A stretch of 7,681 nt of DNA from an uncultured Clostridia bacterium (GCA_934645275.1 CAKUDW010000086.1:1-7681), one strand, 5' to 3'; positions 1 through 6,052 are shown, counted from the first letter of the stretch. Notes: generated by a model not told the origin, from the letters alone. Made by a program: numbers and translations.

Positions 1-200
1 ATCAGAATGTGCCGAACGTGATTTCCGCCATCACCAAGGTGCTCAGCGAGGAAGCGCTGAACATCGAAAACATGGTGAACATGTCCCGCGGCGGCTACGC
101 CTACACCGTGGTGGACGTGGGTCACGCCCCCAGTGCGCGGCTTGTGGAAAAGCTGGGTACGCTGGATACCATATATCGCGTGCGCCTGCTGATGCCGTAA
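1..200 (+). CDS. serA: D-3-phosphoglycerate dehydrogenase, C-terminal ACT domain (partial, 5' end outside window)
   Basis: The reading frame is open from the first bases and stops at TAA 198-200; only about the last 65 residues are present. They contain the pattern NVPNVISAIT, then NIENMVNMSRGGYAYTVVDV, then an IYRVRLL end. This is the C-terminal ACT domain of SerA-type phosphoglycerate dehydrogenases (family members typically read N-[IV]-P-N-[MV]-[IL] ... N-[IM]-x-N-M-x-N-x-S-R-G-x-Y-A-Y-T). The full enzyme oxidises 3-phosphoglycerate to 3-phosphohydroxypyruvate with NAD+, the first step of serine synthesis, in the cytosol. ACT domains in this family often bind serine for feedback control, but whether this one does cannot be told. 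The apparent GTG start at 9 is internal, since coding continues upstream of it. A terminator follows directly. An ACT domain from another hydroxyacid dehydrogenase is possible but less likely. Confidence 0.8.
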   Translation, partial: QNVPNVISAITKVLSEEALNIENMVNMSRGGYAYTVVDVGHAPSARLVEKLGTLDTIYRVRLLMP

Positions 201-221
201 AGGACAATATCGCATGAATAC

Positions 222-265
222 GCCCCGCATCTCGGCTATTTGGCCGAAGATGCAGGGCATTTTTT
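222..265 (+). terminator. Rho-independent terminator of serA
   Basis: The left arm (222-236) is GCCC, a C.A mismatch, then GCATCTCGGC. It pairs with the right arm (243-258), GCCG, one bulged A, then GATGC, mismatch, GGGC. The loop is about 6 nt, and six T residues (260-265) follow almost at once. It begins 21 bp after the serA stop codon and reads in the plus direction. Confidence 0.75.
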
Positions 266-333
266 ATAGTGCAGGAATCAACAAAACCAGAGCGTTGCGG
301 GTCGACGAATCCCAACAGTAGTCGTTCACTGGC

Positions 334-375
334 AAAAACGCACCGGAGACTTTGCTCTTTAAAGTCTCCGGTGCG
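334..375 (-). terminator. Rho-independent terminator of the secreted beta-helix protein gene
   Basis: A perfect 15-bp inverted repeat (CGCACCGGAGACTTT at 339-353 against its complement at 361-375) encloses a 7-base loop. On the minus strand the stem is followed by five T residues (complement of A334-338). It lies 52 bp past the stop codon at 428. No T-tract follows on the plus strand, so it works in the minus direction only. Confidence 0.9.
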
Positions 376-427
376 TAATGGAGCACACCGATAATCCTTC
401 AAGTGGAGAATTCCAGAATTCCCCGCA

Positions 428-1801
428 TTATTCCGCCAGCACGGTACCGTCGGCCAGGGTAATGGTATGGCCGTTGAATTCGATCGTGCCCGCGTTATCC
501 AGCGTGGAAATTGTACTGTCGCCGGTAAGGCTCCAGGTGCAGCCTTCGCCAATGCTGACGGCGATGTTATTCTCCACGGCCGTACCTCCCGCCGCATTTT
601 CCACAATGTTGATCGCGCCGGTAAAGCACGAGCCTTCCGTCAGGCTGAACTTCAGCGTAGAAATCTCGTCCACGGTGATATCGCCTGCCAGTATCTGGCT
701 CTGAGCATTGAAGGTCACGTTCGCGCCGTTGGCGCCCGCCGTGCCCCAGCCGCGTGCGGAACTGTTGCCCTCCACCGTAAGGAACTTGCCGTTGGCCAGC
801 GTCAGCGATACATTTTCAAGCGAAATGACGCTGTCGGTATTGGTGACGTAGAACATATCGCCCGCGGCCGCTGTGAGCGTACCGCCTGTCATGCTGAAGC
901 GGCTCTCGCCCACGTCCGCGTCACCGGACATGCTCTGATAGAGCATTACGTTGTGAATATTCTCGGAAGCGTCCCCCTGATAGGTGCCGGTCATGTTGCC
1001 GCTGACGTCACAGCCATTGAGCGTAACGCTGTTCTTGCCCTCCACCACCACGGCCTCGGACGCAGTGGCGTTGAGCGCTGCATTGCTGACGGTAATATCC
1101 GCCGTGGAATAAATTGCGGGCGAACCGGTGCCATGGCTCGTATAGCTGCCGCCCTCCACCTCCACGGTGCCGCCGCCACGGTCGGAACGGATAGCCGCCG
1201 AGGAATTACCGGAGGTTTCCACCGTCAGATCATAAGCGTGCATTTCTGCGCCGCCTGTGGTCTGAATGCCGCCTGAATTGTCGGCCTGCGTGGTGATCGT
1301 GCTGTTCAGTATGGTGACGCTGGTGCCCTCGCCATAGCTAAATACGCCGTTGCCATTGCGAGCGTTGGTAGTCATCTCGGCGGTGTCGATGGTGACCTGC
1401 GCGCCGTCCTGCGCCAGCAGGCCTGCGTTCATGCCATAGAAATCGCCGCTTTCGGTGTTCGAACTTTCGCCGCCGGACTTGTCTACGCTGATGTTGGTCA
1501 GCGAGACGGTCGCGCCCGAGATGCGCAATGCGTTTTCATCGTCGCCGGAGGAAGCGTAGGAAGCGTCGGTAATCTCCGCGTCCTCGGTTAGCAAGGTCGC
1601 CGCCGTGCCATTTTCGCCTTCGGCCGCCGCGCCAAAACCGCCCGGCCCAGGGCCGCCCTCCGGCGGCTGTCCGGGCATATCGCCATTTGCTCCAGCAGGC
1701 GCACCGCCCTGGGGTGGCTCGGGCGGCTGTTCCGCCATGCTCGCACAAGGTACAATTGCCAGAATAAGCGCCATCGTGAGCGCAAGCAGCTTTTTCTTCA
1801 T
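428..1801 (-). CDS. Secreted repeat-rich protein, probable right-handed beta-helix, function unknown
   Basis: This encodes 457 residues. I chose the ATG at 1801 over the one at 1810 because GGGAGG (1811-1816) sits 9 bases from 1801 but touches 1810. Residues 1-23 are a signal peptide (MKKK, a hydrophobic core, then ASMA before E24), so the protein should be exported and cleaved by signal peptidase I. The Cys at 19 follows a Pro and is not a good lipobox. Residues 25 to about 60 form a Pro/Gly-rich linker (QPPEPPQGG, GGPGPGGFG). The rest is a run of short Thr/Ser/Asn/Gly/Val-rich strands such as VTLNGCDVSGN, VSLTNISVDKSGG and VTILNSTITTQADNSGGIQT, roughly 20-25 residues per unit, as in pectate-lyase-like or adhesin beta-helices. 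The protein ends at HTITLADGTVLAE. There is no LPxTG motif, membrane segment or recognised catalytic motif. A surface adhesin or glycan-binding role is only a guess. It lies downstream of the aldo/keto reductase gene on the same strand, but 241 bp apart. Confidence 0.85.
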   Translation of the reverse strand: MKKKLLALTMALILAIVPCASMAEQPPEPPQGGAPAGANGDMPGQPPEGGPGPGGFGAAAEGENGTAATLLTEDAEITDASYASSGDDENALRISGATVSLTNISVDKSGGESSNTESGDFYGMNAGLLAQDGAQVTIDTAEMTTNARNGNGVFSYGEGTSVTILNSTITTQADNSGGIQTTGGAEMHAYDLTVETSGNSSAAIRSDRGGGTVEVEGGSYTSHGTGSPAIYSTADITVSNAALNATASEAVVVEGKNSVTLNGCDVSGNMTGTYQGDASENIHNVMLYQSMSGDADVGESRFSMTGGTLTAAAGDMFYVTNTDSVISLENVSLTLANGKFLTVEGNSSARGWGTAGANGANVTFNAQSQILAGDITVDEISTLKFSLTEGSCFTGAINIVENAAGGTAVENNIAVSIGEGCTWSLTGDSTISTLDNAGTIEFNGHTITLADGTVLAE

Positions 1802-1810
1802 TTGAACCAT

Positions 1811-1816
1811 CCTCCC
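1811..1816 (-). promoter_or_regulatory. Ribosome binding site that decides the start of the beta-helix gene
   Basis: GGGAGG on the minus strand abuts the upstream ATG (1810), which would leave no spacer. It is 9 bases from the ATG at 1801, which begins MKKK and the signal peptide. The 1801 start is therefore preferred. Confidence 0.7.
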
Positions 1817-2042
1817 TGTCGTTTGGAATGGCTATATCCTACCACCCAAATTTGAACAGGCCGTGAACGCATATAAAACCCGTTGCAAACAATCGCCGTG
1901 CGACCGCAAAGCAATAAATGCGCCGGGATCGGCAAGGCAGAGCAATCGTACCTGAGCCGGCAAAGCGAAGCGGCGCAACCGGGCATGTTTCCCCTGGCGT
2001 AAGCTGCGTACTCTTCTAAACACTGGTTGTGGAAGCGCATCG
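1817..2042. other. Intergenic gap with no recognisable gene
   Basis: This gap separates the aldo/keto reductase stop (2043) from the start region of the secreted protein gene. I see no T-tract terminator for the reductase operon and no convincing sigma-70 promoter; the best minus-strand -10-like strings (TATAGC, TATATG) lack a good -35 at the right distance. Two short minus-strand frames cross it but have no ribosome binding site and run into the next gene. Loose repeats of a CGGCAAAGC-like motif occur around 1903-1970. Confidence 0.4.
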
Positions 2043-3047
2043 TTACTTTTTCTCATCCAACAGCATCACGCCGTCGGCGGGATTGTGGTCGATTGCGCCG
2101 ACGATGCGGTGCGGCAGGTAGACCTCTTCCAGATACGCCACGTCCTCGTCCGTCAACTTTACGCTCAGTGCACCCGCTGCGTCGTTCAGATACTGCGCCC
2201 TGGTTGCGCCCACGCTGGGTGAGGCGACACCCCTGGCCCAATGCCACGCTAGCGCAATCTGCTGCATTTTGACGTTGTACTTCTCTGCCAATTCATGCAC
2301 GCGTTCGACGATCCGCATATCCTGTTCCTCCGTGCGGTCGTATTTACCCATGGCGACGCGATCCGTTTTGCTGCGCAGCGTGTCCGTGTTCCAGGTGGGG
2401 CGGGTCAGATGCCCCGCTGCCAGCGGACTGTATGGCATCAGTGAAACGTCCGTCTGCCTGCAGATAGGGATAAGCTCGCGTTCGTCCTCCCGGTAGAGCA
2501 GGTTATAGTGGTTCTCCATCGCCTCGAACCGTGCCCAGCCGTGGTCGCGGGCGCAGAGCTGCATATTGTAGAACTGATAGCCGTACATGGCGGACGCGCC
2601 CAACGCGCGCACCTTGCCCGCCCTGACCAGCTCGTTCAGCGCTTCCATGGTTTCTTCGATGGGCGTTTCGTAATCGAAGCGGTGAATGATATAGAGGTCA
2701 AGGTAATCCGTGCCCAGCCGCTTCAGGCTGCCGTCGATTTCGTAGTGAATGGCTTCTTTCGAGAGTCTGCCCGGATTGAAATAGACCTTCGAAGCGATGA
2801 CCGCCTTATCCCGGGCGACGTTTCTTTTCAGCGCTCTTCCCAGGTATTCCTCGCTGGTACCCGCAGAATAGCCGTTGGCCGTGTCGAAGAAATTAATACC
2901 CAAATCAAGGGCACGCTTCACCACAGCATCGGCGGCGCTTTCGTCCAGTGTCCAATCGTGCATGGTTCCGGCCTTGCCGAAGCTCATGCAGCCCACGCAA
3001 ACCTTGGAGATTTCAATGTCTGTTCTCCCCAGCCTGGCATATTCCAT
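2043..3047 (-). CDS. Aldo/keto reductase
   Basis: This encodes 334 residues, the usual length for a (beta/alpha)8-barrel NAD(P)H-dependent aldo/keto reductase acting on carbonyl compounds in the cytosol. The catalytic tetrad is visible as D55 and Y60 (FFDTANGYSAG), K87 (IASKV) and H122 (LYIIHRFD). The N-terminal strand MEYARLGRTDIEISKVCVG is typical of the family, and SPSVGATRAQYLND near residue 280 matches the cofactor-phosphate loop of NADPH-preferring members. It is the last gene of the cupin-flavodoxin-reductase operon, 13 bp after the flavodoxin stop. Two ATGs are possible, at 3050 and 3047; GAGGAG lies 4 and 7 bases away respectively, and 3047 gives the usual MEY start. The substrate is unknown. 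Its resemblance is to the open-chain, IolS/YhdN-like branch (inference). No terminator is evident after its stop. Confidence 0.92.
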   Translation of the reverse strand: MEYARLGRTDIEISKVCVGCMSFGKAGTMHDWTLDESAADAVVKRALDLGINFFDTANGYSAGTSEEYLGRALKRNVARDKAVIASKVYFNPGRLSKEAIHYEIDGSLKRLGTDYLDLYIIHRFDYETPIEETMEALNELVRAGKVRALGASAMYGYQFYNMQLCARDHGWARFEAMENHYNLLYREDERELIPICRQTDVSLMPYSPLAAGHLTRPTWNTDTLRSKTDRVAMGKYDRTEEQDMRIVERVHELAEKYNVKMQQIALAWHWARGVASPSVGATRAQYLNDAAGALSVKLTDEDVAYLEEVYLPHRIVGAIDHNPADGVMLLDEKK

Positions 3048-3060
3048 CATGGCGCTCCTC

Positions 3061-3540
3061 TCACAGGCGCAGACCGTCTACCCATTTCTGCACGGACGCG
3101 GCGCTTTCGCGGCTGCTCAGGCGCTTGCCGGGCAGCCACTTCGCATTCTCACAGCAAGCCTTCAGGATGCTTTCCGTCTTACCCATGCCGCTGCCGCCGG
3201 ACGTGGCAAAGGGAACGATCTCCTTGCCCGCAAAGTCGTAGCTCTCCAGAAAGGTTTCAATGATGCGCGGCGCCTGGTACCACCAGATGGGAAAGCCGAC
3301 GAACACCGTGTCGTATTCCTTCATGTCCGCAACGCGGCTCGCGATGGCCGGACGGCTTTTTTCATCCTTCATTTCGATCGTGCTGCGGCTGCTTCGGTCG
3401 CGCCAGTCCAGATCGGCGGCGGTATAGGCCGTCTCGGGCTGAATCTCAAACAACTCGCCTCCCGTCACGCTCGCAATGGTCTTTGCCAGACGCGCGGTTT
3501 CGCCGCTGGCGGAAAAATAGGCGATCAACGTCTTATTCAT
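3061..3540 (-). CDS. Flavodoxin, cytosolic
   Basis: This encodes 159 residues with no signal peptide, a normal length for a short-chain flavodoxin that carries electrons by a bound FMN. The N-terminal beta strand and phosphate loop read TLIAYFSASGETARLA (loop S10-T15). The second FMN-contact region is FPIWWYQAPR (84-92, with W86/W87), and the third is FATSGGSGMG (111-120). This pattern fits the Flavodoxin_4-like group widespread in Clostridia (family recalled, not searched). The ribosome binding site AAGGAGG lies 8 bases from the ATG at 3540 and overlaps the upstream gene's stop region. The gene sits 13 bp after the cupin and 13 bp before the reductase, so it is co-transcribed with both. A close relative with a signal peptide is encoded at 6470-7066; the two align without gaps from about residue 45 to 120 here. 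The redox partner is unknown; the reductase next door is only a contextual candidate. Confidence 0.92.
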   Translation of the reverse strand: MNKTLIAYFSASGETARLAKTIASVTGGELFEIQPETAYTAADLDWRDRSSRSTIEMKDEKSRPAIASRVADMKEYDTVFVGFPIWWYQAPRIIETFLESYDFAGKEIVPFATSGGSGMGKTESILKACCENAKWLPGKRLSSRESAASVQKWVDGLRL

Positions 3541-3553
3541 GGAATTTTCCTCC

Positions 3554-3991
3554 TTATTTGAGCTTACAATATTCCTCGTCCGTCACTGGCTCACACCATT
3601 CGTTGCGCGTATTCTCCCCCGGAACCTCCACGGCGATGTGCGAAAACCAACTGTCGGCCTTCGCGCCGTGCCAGTGCTTGACCTCTGCGGGAATGGCAAT
3701 CACCGTGCCAGGCGTCAGGCTCACGGCAGGCTTGCCCTCTTCCTGATACCAGCCCTCGCCGGCGGTGCAAATCAGCATTTGTCCGCCGCCGCTGGACGCA
3801 TGGTGAATGTGCCAGTTGTTCCGGCAGCCCGGCTCGAAGGTCACGTTAGCCAGAAAAACGGCGGAGGCGCCCGGCTGCGTCAGCGGCTTCAGATAGGACT
3901 GGCCGACAAAATACTGCGCGAACGCATCGTTGGGCGCGCCCACGCCGAAATGATCCTGCTGCTCCATCGCAGCTCTGCTCGCAATTTTCAT
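3554..3991 (-). CDS. Small cupin metalloprotein
   Basis: This encodes 145 residues. The start is ATG 3991, with GGGAGG 8 bases upstream; a longer frame would need a TTG at 4012 lying upstream of that site. The protein is a single-domain cupin. Motif 1 is RNNWHIHHASSGGGQMLICTAGEGWYQ, split here as RNNWHIHH and GGGQMLIC, giving probable metal ligands H61, H63 and Q71. Motif 2, PGTVIAIPAEVKHWHGA, gives H106. A His-His-Gln-His set with KHWHGA is known in the cupin group that includes manganese-dependent hydroxynitrile lyases and many uncharacterised proteins found beside CMD-family genes. It is the first gene of the operon, read from the promoter at 4046-4074. The reaction is unknown. A CMD-family protein is encoded in the second operon of this window, which fits the frequent cupin/CMD pairing. 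Confidence 0.88.
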   Translation of the reverse strand: MKIASRAAMEQQDHFGVGAPNDAFAQYFVGQSYLKPLTQPGASAVFLANVTFEPGCRNNWHIHHASSGGGQMLICTAGEGWYQEEGKPAVSLTPGTVIAIPAEVKHWHGAKADSWFSHIAVEVPGENTRNEWCEPVTDEEYCKLK

Positions 3992-3999
3992 ACCGTATT

Positions 4000-4005
4000 C
4001 CTCCC
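4000..4005 (-). promoter_or_regulatory. Ribosome binding site that decides the cupin start
   Basis: GGGAGG on the minus strand is 8 bases upstream of ATG 3991. The alternative TTG at 4012 lies upstream of this site and has no ribosome binding site of its own. Confidence 0.75.
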
Positions 4006-4022
4006 GATTCAAGGCAATTTGC

Positions 4023-4039
4023 GTTCCATATTTCGGAAC
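4023..4039. promoter_or_regulatory. Inverted repeat GTTCC-N7-GGAAC at the cupin operon transcription start
   Basis: A perfect 5-bp dyad centred at 4031 also fits the T-N11-A rule (T4025, A4037). It falls just downstream of the cupin -10 box, at the predicted start of the message. It could be a second regulator site or a hairpin at the 5' end of the transcript. Confidence 0.45.
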
Positions 4040-4045
4040 ATCTCT

Positions 4046-4074
4046 ATTTTAGCAATCTCTCATGAAAATGTCTA
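4046..4074 (-). promoter_or_regulatory. Sigma-70-type promoter of the cupin-flavodoxin-reductase operon
   Basis: On the minus strand the -35 is TAGACA (4069-4074, five of six consensus bases), the spacer is 17 bp, and the -10 is TAAAAT (4046-4051). Transcription should begin near 4039, giving a leader of about 48 bases before the ATG at 3991. Confidence 0.75.
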
Positions 4075-4112
4075 ATACCTGTAAATCATCATCAGCCATG
4101 CGCAAAATGCAT
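4067..4112 (-). promoter_or_regulatory. 46-bp LysR-type control region, copy 1
   Basis: Read on the minus strand, this is ATGCATTTT, 14 bases, then a 23-bp block made of ATGATTTA, CAGGT and ATTAGACATT that overlaps the -35. The upstream part is the palindrome ATGC-N7-GCAT (4098-4112, centre 4105), a T-N11-A LysR box about 66 bp upstream of the cupin start and about 67 bp upstream of the LysR start. The same arrangement recurs at 5987-6032. Confidence 0.65.
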
Positions 4113-4136
4113 TTCTGTATCCTGTTTATAATTTTC

Positions 4137-4165
4137 TTGCGCTGCGGCCGGCGGCATGCTAAAAT
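4137..4165 (+). promoter_or_regulatory. Sigma-70-type promoter of the LysR-family gene
   Basis: The -35 is TTGCGC (4137-4142), the spacer is 17 bp, and the -10 is TAAAAT (4160-4165). The predicted start is near 4172, about 17 bases before the ATG. It fires away from the cupin promoter, and the T-N11-A palindrome lies between them. Confidence 0.65.
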
Positions 4166-4188
4166 AATCCCGAAAGAAGGTGAACGCC

Positions 4189-5088
4189 ATGGAGCTGCGC
4201 GTTTTGCGCTATTTTCTGATTGTTGCCCGCGAGGAAAACATCACCAAAGCCGCGGAGCTTCTGCACGTTTCGCAGCCCGCCGTTTCGCGTCAGCTGGCGC
4301 AGTTGGAGGACGAGCTGGGCGTAAAACTGTTCGTGCGCAGCAATCACCACATCACGCTGACTGAGGACGGCCTGATGCTTCGCCGCCGCGCGCAGGAAAT
4401 CGTGGAGCTGGCAGAAAAAACACAGCGCGATTTTCGTCAGCGTACTGCCGAACTGACCGGCGAAATCGCCATCGGCAGCGGCGAGCTGCGCAGTTTTTCC
4501 ATGCTGGGCGCGGTGCTTTCGGAATTTTCGGCGCTGCATCCGCAGGTGCGATACACGCTGTTCAGCGGCAATGCCGATCATATCAAAGAGAAAATTGAAA
4601 ATGGTACACTGGATATGGGACTGCTTTCCATGCCGGTGGATTTGTCGAGATACGATTTCCTGCGCTTCCCGGTGACGGAGGAATACGGCGCGCTGGTGCG
4701 GGCGGATTCGCCGCTTTCTAAAAAGAAGCTGCTTGTGCCGGAGGATCTGGCGGATGTGCCGCTGATGCTGCCCGAGCGCGCACTGGTGCGCAGCGAGCTG
4801 GCCAACTGGTTCGGCGACCTGTACGACCGGCTGAACATTCGCCTGACCTACAATCTGGCGTACAACGCCGCCATGCTGGTGCGGCAGCGCATGGGCGCGG
4901 CGCTGTGCCTGCGGCTGGACTGCGCCTACGACGATCTGACCTTCGTGCCCATTTCACTGACACAGCAAACCGGTTCAGCGCTGGTCTGGAAGAAGCATCA
5001 AACCTGTTCGCCCGCCGTCTCTGCCTTGATTGCACACATCAACGCTGCCATTCACGGAAAAAGCGGATCAAAGGTAAATTGGGCATAG
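4189..5088 (+). CDS. LysR-family transcriptional regulator
   Basis: This encodes 299 residues, the standard LysR length. The winged helix-turn-helix fills the first 60 residues: MELRVLRYFLIVAREENITKA is the start (split MELRVLRYF and NITKAAELLHVSQPAVSRQL), and LEDELGVKLFVR follows. A linker helix comes next (to about 85), then an effector-binding domain of two periplasmic-binding-protein-like lobes (about 90-295) with a typical opening, GEIAIGSGE. I chose ATG 4189 because AAGAAGG lies about 8 bases upstream; the GTG at 4180 overlaps that site. LysR proteins usually bind T-N11-A sites between themselves and a divergent target and respond to a small ligand. Here the divergent target is the cupin operon, and a matching site precedes the MerR operon. 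The ligand cannot be predicted. Confidence 0.93.
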   Translation: MELRVLRYFLIVAREENITKAAELLHVSQPAVSRQLAQLEDELGVKLFVRSNHHITLTEDGLMLRRRAQEIVELAEKTQRDFRQRTAELTGEIAIGSGELRSFSMLGAVLSEFSALHPQVRYTLFSGNADHIKEKIENGTLDMGLLSMPVDLSRYDFLRFPVTEEYGALVRADSPLSKKKLLVPEDLADVPLMLPERALVRSELANWFGDLYDRLNIRLTYNLAYNAAMLVRQRMGAALCLRLDCAYDDLTFVPISLTQQTGSALVWKKHQTCSPAVSALIAHINAAIHGKSGSKVNWA

Positions 5089-5112
5089 TCCATTTAAGAA
5101 TAACAAAAATGC

Positions 5113-5874
5113 CTACTTGTTCTTTCGAGCGATCATTCTGTACCACTCGATTTTGCTGAAATCCGTTTCGGGATAATTGCTGGGAACGGGCGTGAGCTTG
5201 AACGAATCGTATCCTATTTCGCACAGCTTACGCTCGACCGTTTCCAGCCGGAATGGATGATAACGTTCCACGAATATTTCCTTTTGAAAGATTCTTTTAT
5301 CACGTTCAAAGGTATATAGCAGGTTGAAGATAATCGTTCCATCCGGGTTGTGATCCCACACCTGCACCAAATTGATCCGATTTTCCCCATGAAAAAAAGG
5401 ATTATAGAAATAAAACCGCTGCTTTTCCCGCTGTATCTTTTCCCAATTGCGCGAATCAAAACAAATATAACCGCCATGCCTGACGTGCGCGTCCATTTCC
5501 TCGAGCACCTTCAGTATATCATCGTTCGACACATATGCCAGGGAATTCCCCGTGCTGGCAACGCAATCAAATTGCATCTCTCCCCAGACGGACAGGTCTC
5601 TGAAATCGCTACAGCGAAGGTCTATTGGTTTTTGCTTTTCCAGCGCCTTTTTTCTGCATTTTTCGAGCATGGTCTCGCTCAGGTCAGAACCATAAATCTT
5701 AATTCCCAATTCCTGTAGCGGCAGAGTCATTCCCCCGGTGCCGATGCTCACATCCAGAAATGTTTGAACAGCCCTTCCTTCTAAAAAGTTCTTCCAGTCC
5801 TTTCTTGCAATGTCCGTTCTGCCCTCGCTCTCAATCAGGTCATATATGTCTGCACGATCATACAACTGATTCAT
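5113..5874 (-). CDS. Class I SAM-dependent methyltransferase
   Basis: This encodes 253 residues. The start is ATG 5874, with GGAGGG 7 bases upstream; the ATG at 5889 lies upstream of that site. The SAM-binding fold is clear. Motif I is LDVSIGTGGMTLPL (40-53), which replaces the usual D-x-G-x-G-x-G with D-V-S-I-G-T-G. The motif II acid is D64 in IYGSDLSE. A motif IV-like FDCVASTGNSLAYV and a GGYICFDSRNWE strand follow. The D-x-R-N-[WY] pattern recalls glycine/sarcosine-type small-molecule methyltransferases, but the substrate is unknown. The gene is much richer in A/T, Lys, Ile and Phe than its neighbours. It converges on the LysR gene (24 bp between stops) and breaks up two otherwise related operons, which suggests later insertion. 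Confidence 0.88.
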   Translation of the reverse strand: MNQLYDRADIYDLIESEGRTDIARKDWKNFLEGRAVQTFLDVSIGTGGMTLPLQELGIKIYGSDLSETMLEKCRKKALEKQKPIDLRCSDFRDLSVWGEMQFDCVASTGNSLAYVSNDDILKVLEEMDAHVRHGGYICFDSRNWEKIQREKQRFYFYNPFFHGENRINLVQVWDHNPDGTIIFNLLYTFERDKRIFQKEIFVERYHPFRLETVERKLCEIGYDSFKLTPVPSNYPETDFSKIEWYRMIARKNK

Positions 5875-5881
5875 AAACGTT

Positions 5882-5887
5882 CCCTCC
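5882..5887 (-). promoter_or_regulatory. Ribosome binding site that decides the methyltransferase start
   Basis: GGAGGG on the minus strand is 7 bases from ATG 5874. It overlaps the codons after the alternative ATG at 5889, which makes that start unlikely. Confidence 0.7.
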
Positions 5888-5912
5888 ATTTTCGCTCTAT
5901 CGTTCTGCTCCT

Positions 5913-5941
5913 ATACTATCATACAATATAATCGGGCACAA
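5913..5941 (-). promoter_or_regulatory. Weak candidate promoter of the methyltransferase gene
   Basis: On the minus strand TTGTGC (5936-5941) and TAGTAT (5913-5918) are 17 bp apart. An overlapping TATGAT (5918-5923) is a rival -10. Both hexamers are poor matches, so the call rests mainly on position and local A/T richness. Confidence 0.3.
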
Positions 5942-5986
5942 GCATGACCGACGAACGACACTTCCTCGCCTCAAAGCACTTTAGTT

Positions 5987-6032
5987 ATGCATTTTCCTTA
6001 TTTCTCGCAATGATTTATAAGCATTAGACATT
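5987..6032 (+). promoter_or_regulatory. 46-bp LysR-type control region, copy 2
   Basis: ATGCATTTT (5987-5995) is followed by 14 bases and then ATGATTTA, TAAGC and ATTAGACATT (6010-6032). The first block is identical to copy 1 (4067-4112, opposite strand), the last block matches it at 20 of 23 positions, and the spacing is the same. T-N11-A is kept (T5988, A6000), although the second half of the palindrome is weaker (TTAT instead of GCAT). The region ends on the -35 of the MerR operon. Confidence 0.65.
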
Positions 6033-6052
6033 CGGTTGAAAATCGATATAAT
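6025..6052 (+). promoter_or_regulatory. Sigma-70-type promoter of the MerR-flavodoxin-CMD operon
   Basis: The -35 is TAGACA (6025-6030), the spacer is 16 bp, and the -10 is a perfect TATAAT (6047-6052). The spacer is not the stretched 19-20 bp typical of promoters activated by MerR proteins. Transcription should begin near 6059. Confidence 0.75.

Noticed and set aside
339..375. The perfect inverted repeat considered as an insertion-sequence end or attachment site
   Set aside because: The position after a stop codon and the five-T tail on the minus strand explain it fully as a terminator.
467..1276. Long plus-strand open frame (269 codons) antisense to the beta-helix gene
   Set aside because: It has no ribosome binding site and a composition typical of antisense shadows (Arg, Ala, His rich, no recognisable domain). 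It lies wholly inside a gene with a signal peptide, a good ribosome binding site and a terminator.
1605..1805. Pro/Ser/Gly-rich plus-strand frame opposite the beta-helix N-terminus
   Set aside because: Its composition simply mirrors the Pro/Gly-rich linker and signal peptide coded on the other strand.
1798..2040. Minus-strand 80-codon Cys-containing frame in the gap before the beta-helix gene
   Set aside because: It has no ribosome binding site, overlaps the start of the next gene and shows no recognised motif; kept only as a possible repeat element in the findings.
2508..3263. Plus-strand open frame (251 codons) across the aldo/keto reductase and flavodoxin genes
   Set aside because: It runs antisense over two well-supported genes, has no ribosome binding site and ignores the gene boundary between them.
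4159..4581. Minus-strand 140-codon frame opposite the LysR N-terminus
   Set aside because: It is antisense to the conserved helix-turn-helix coding region, without a ribosome binding site or family resemblance.
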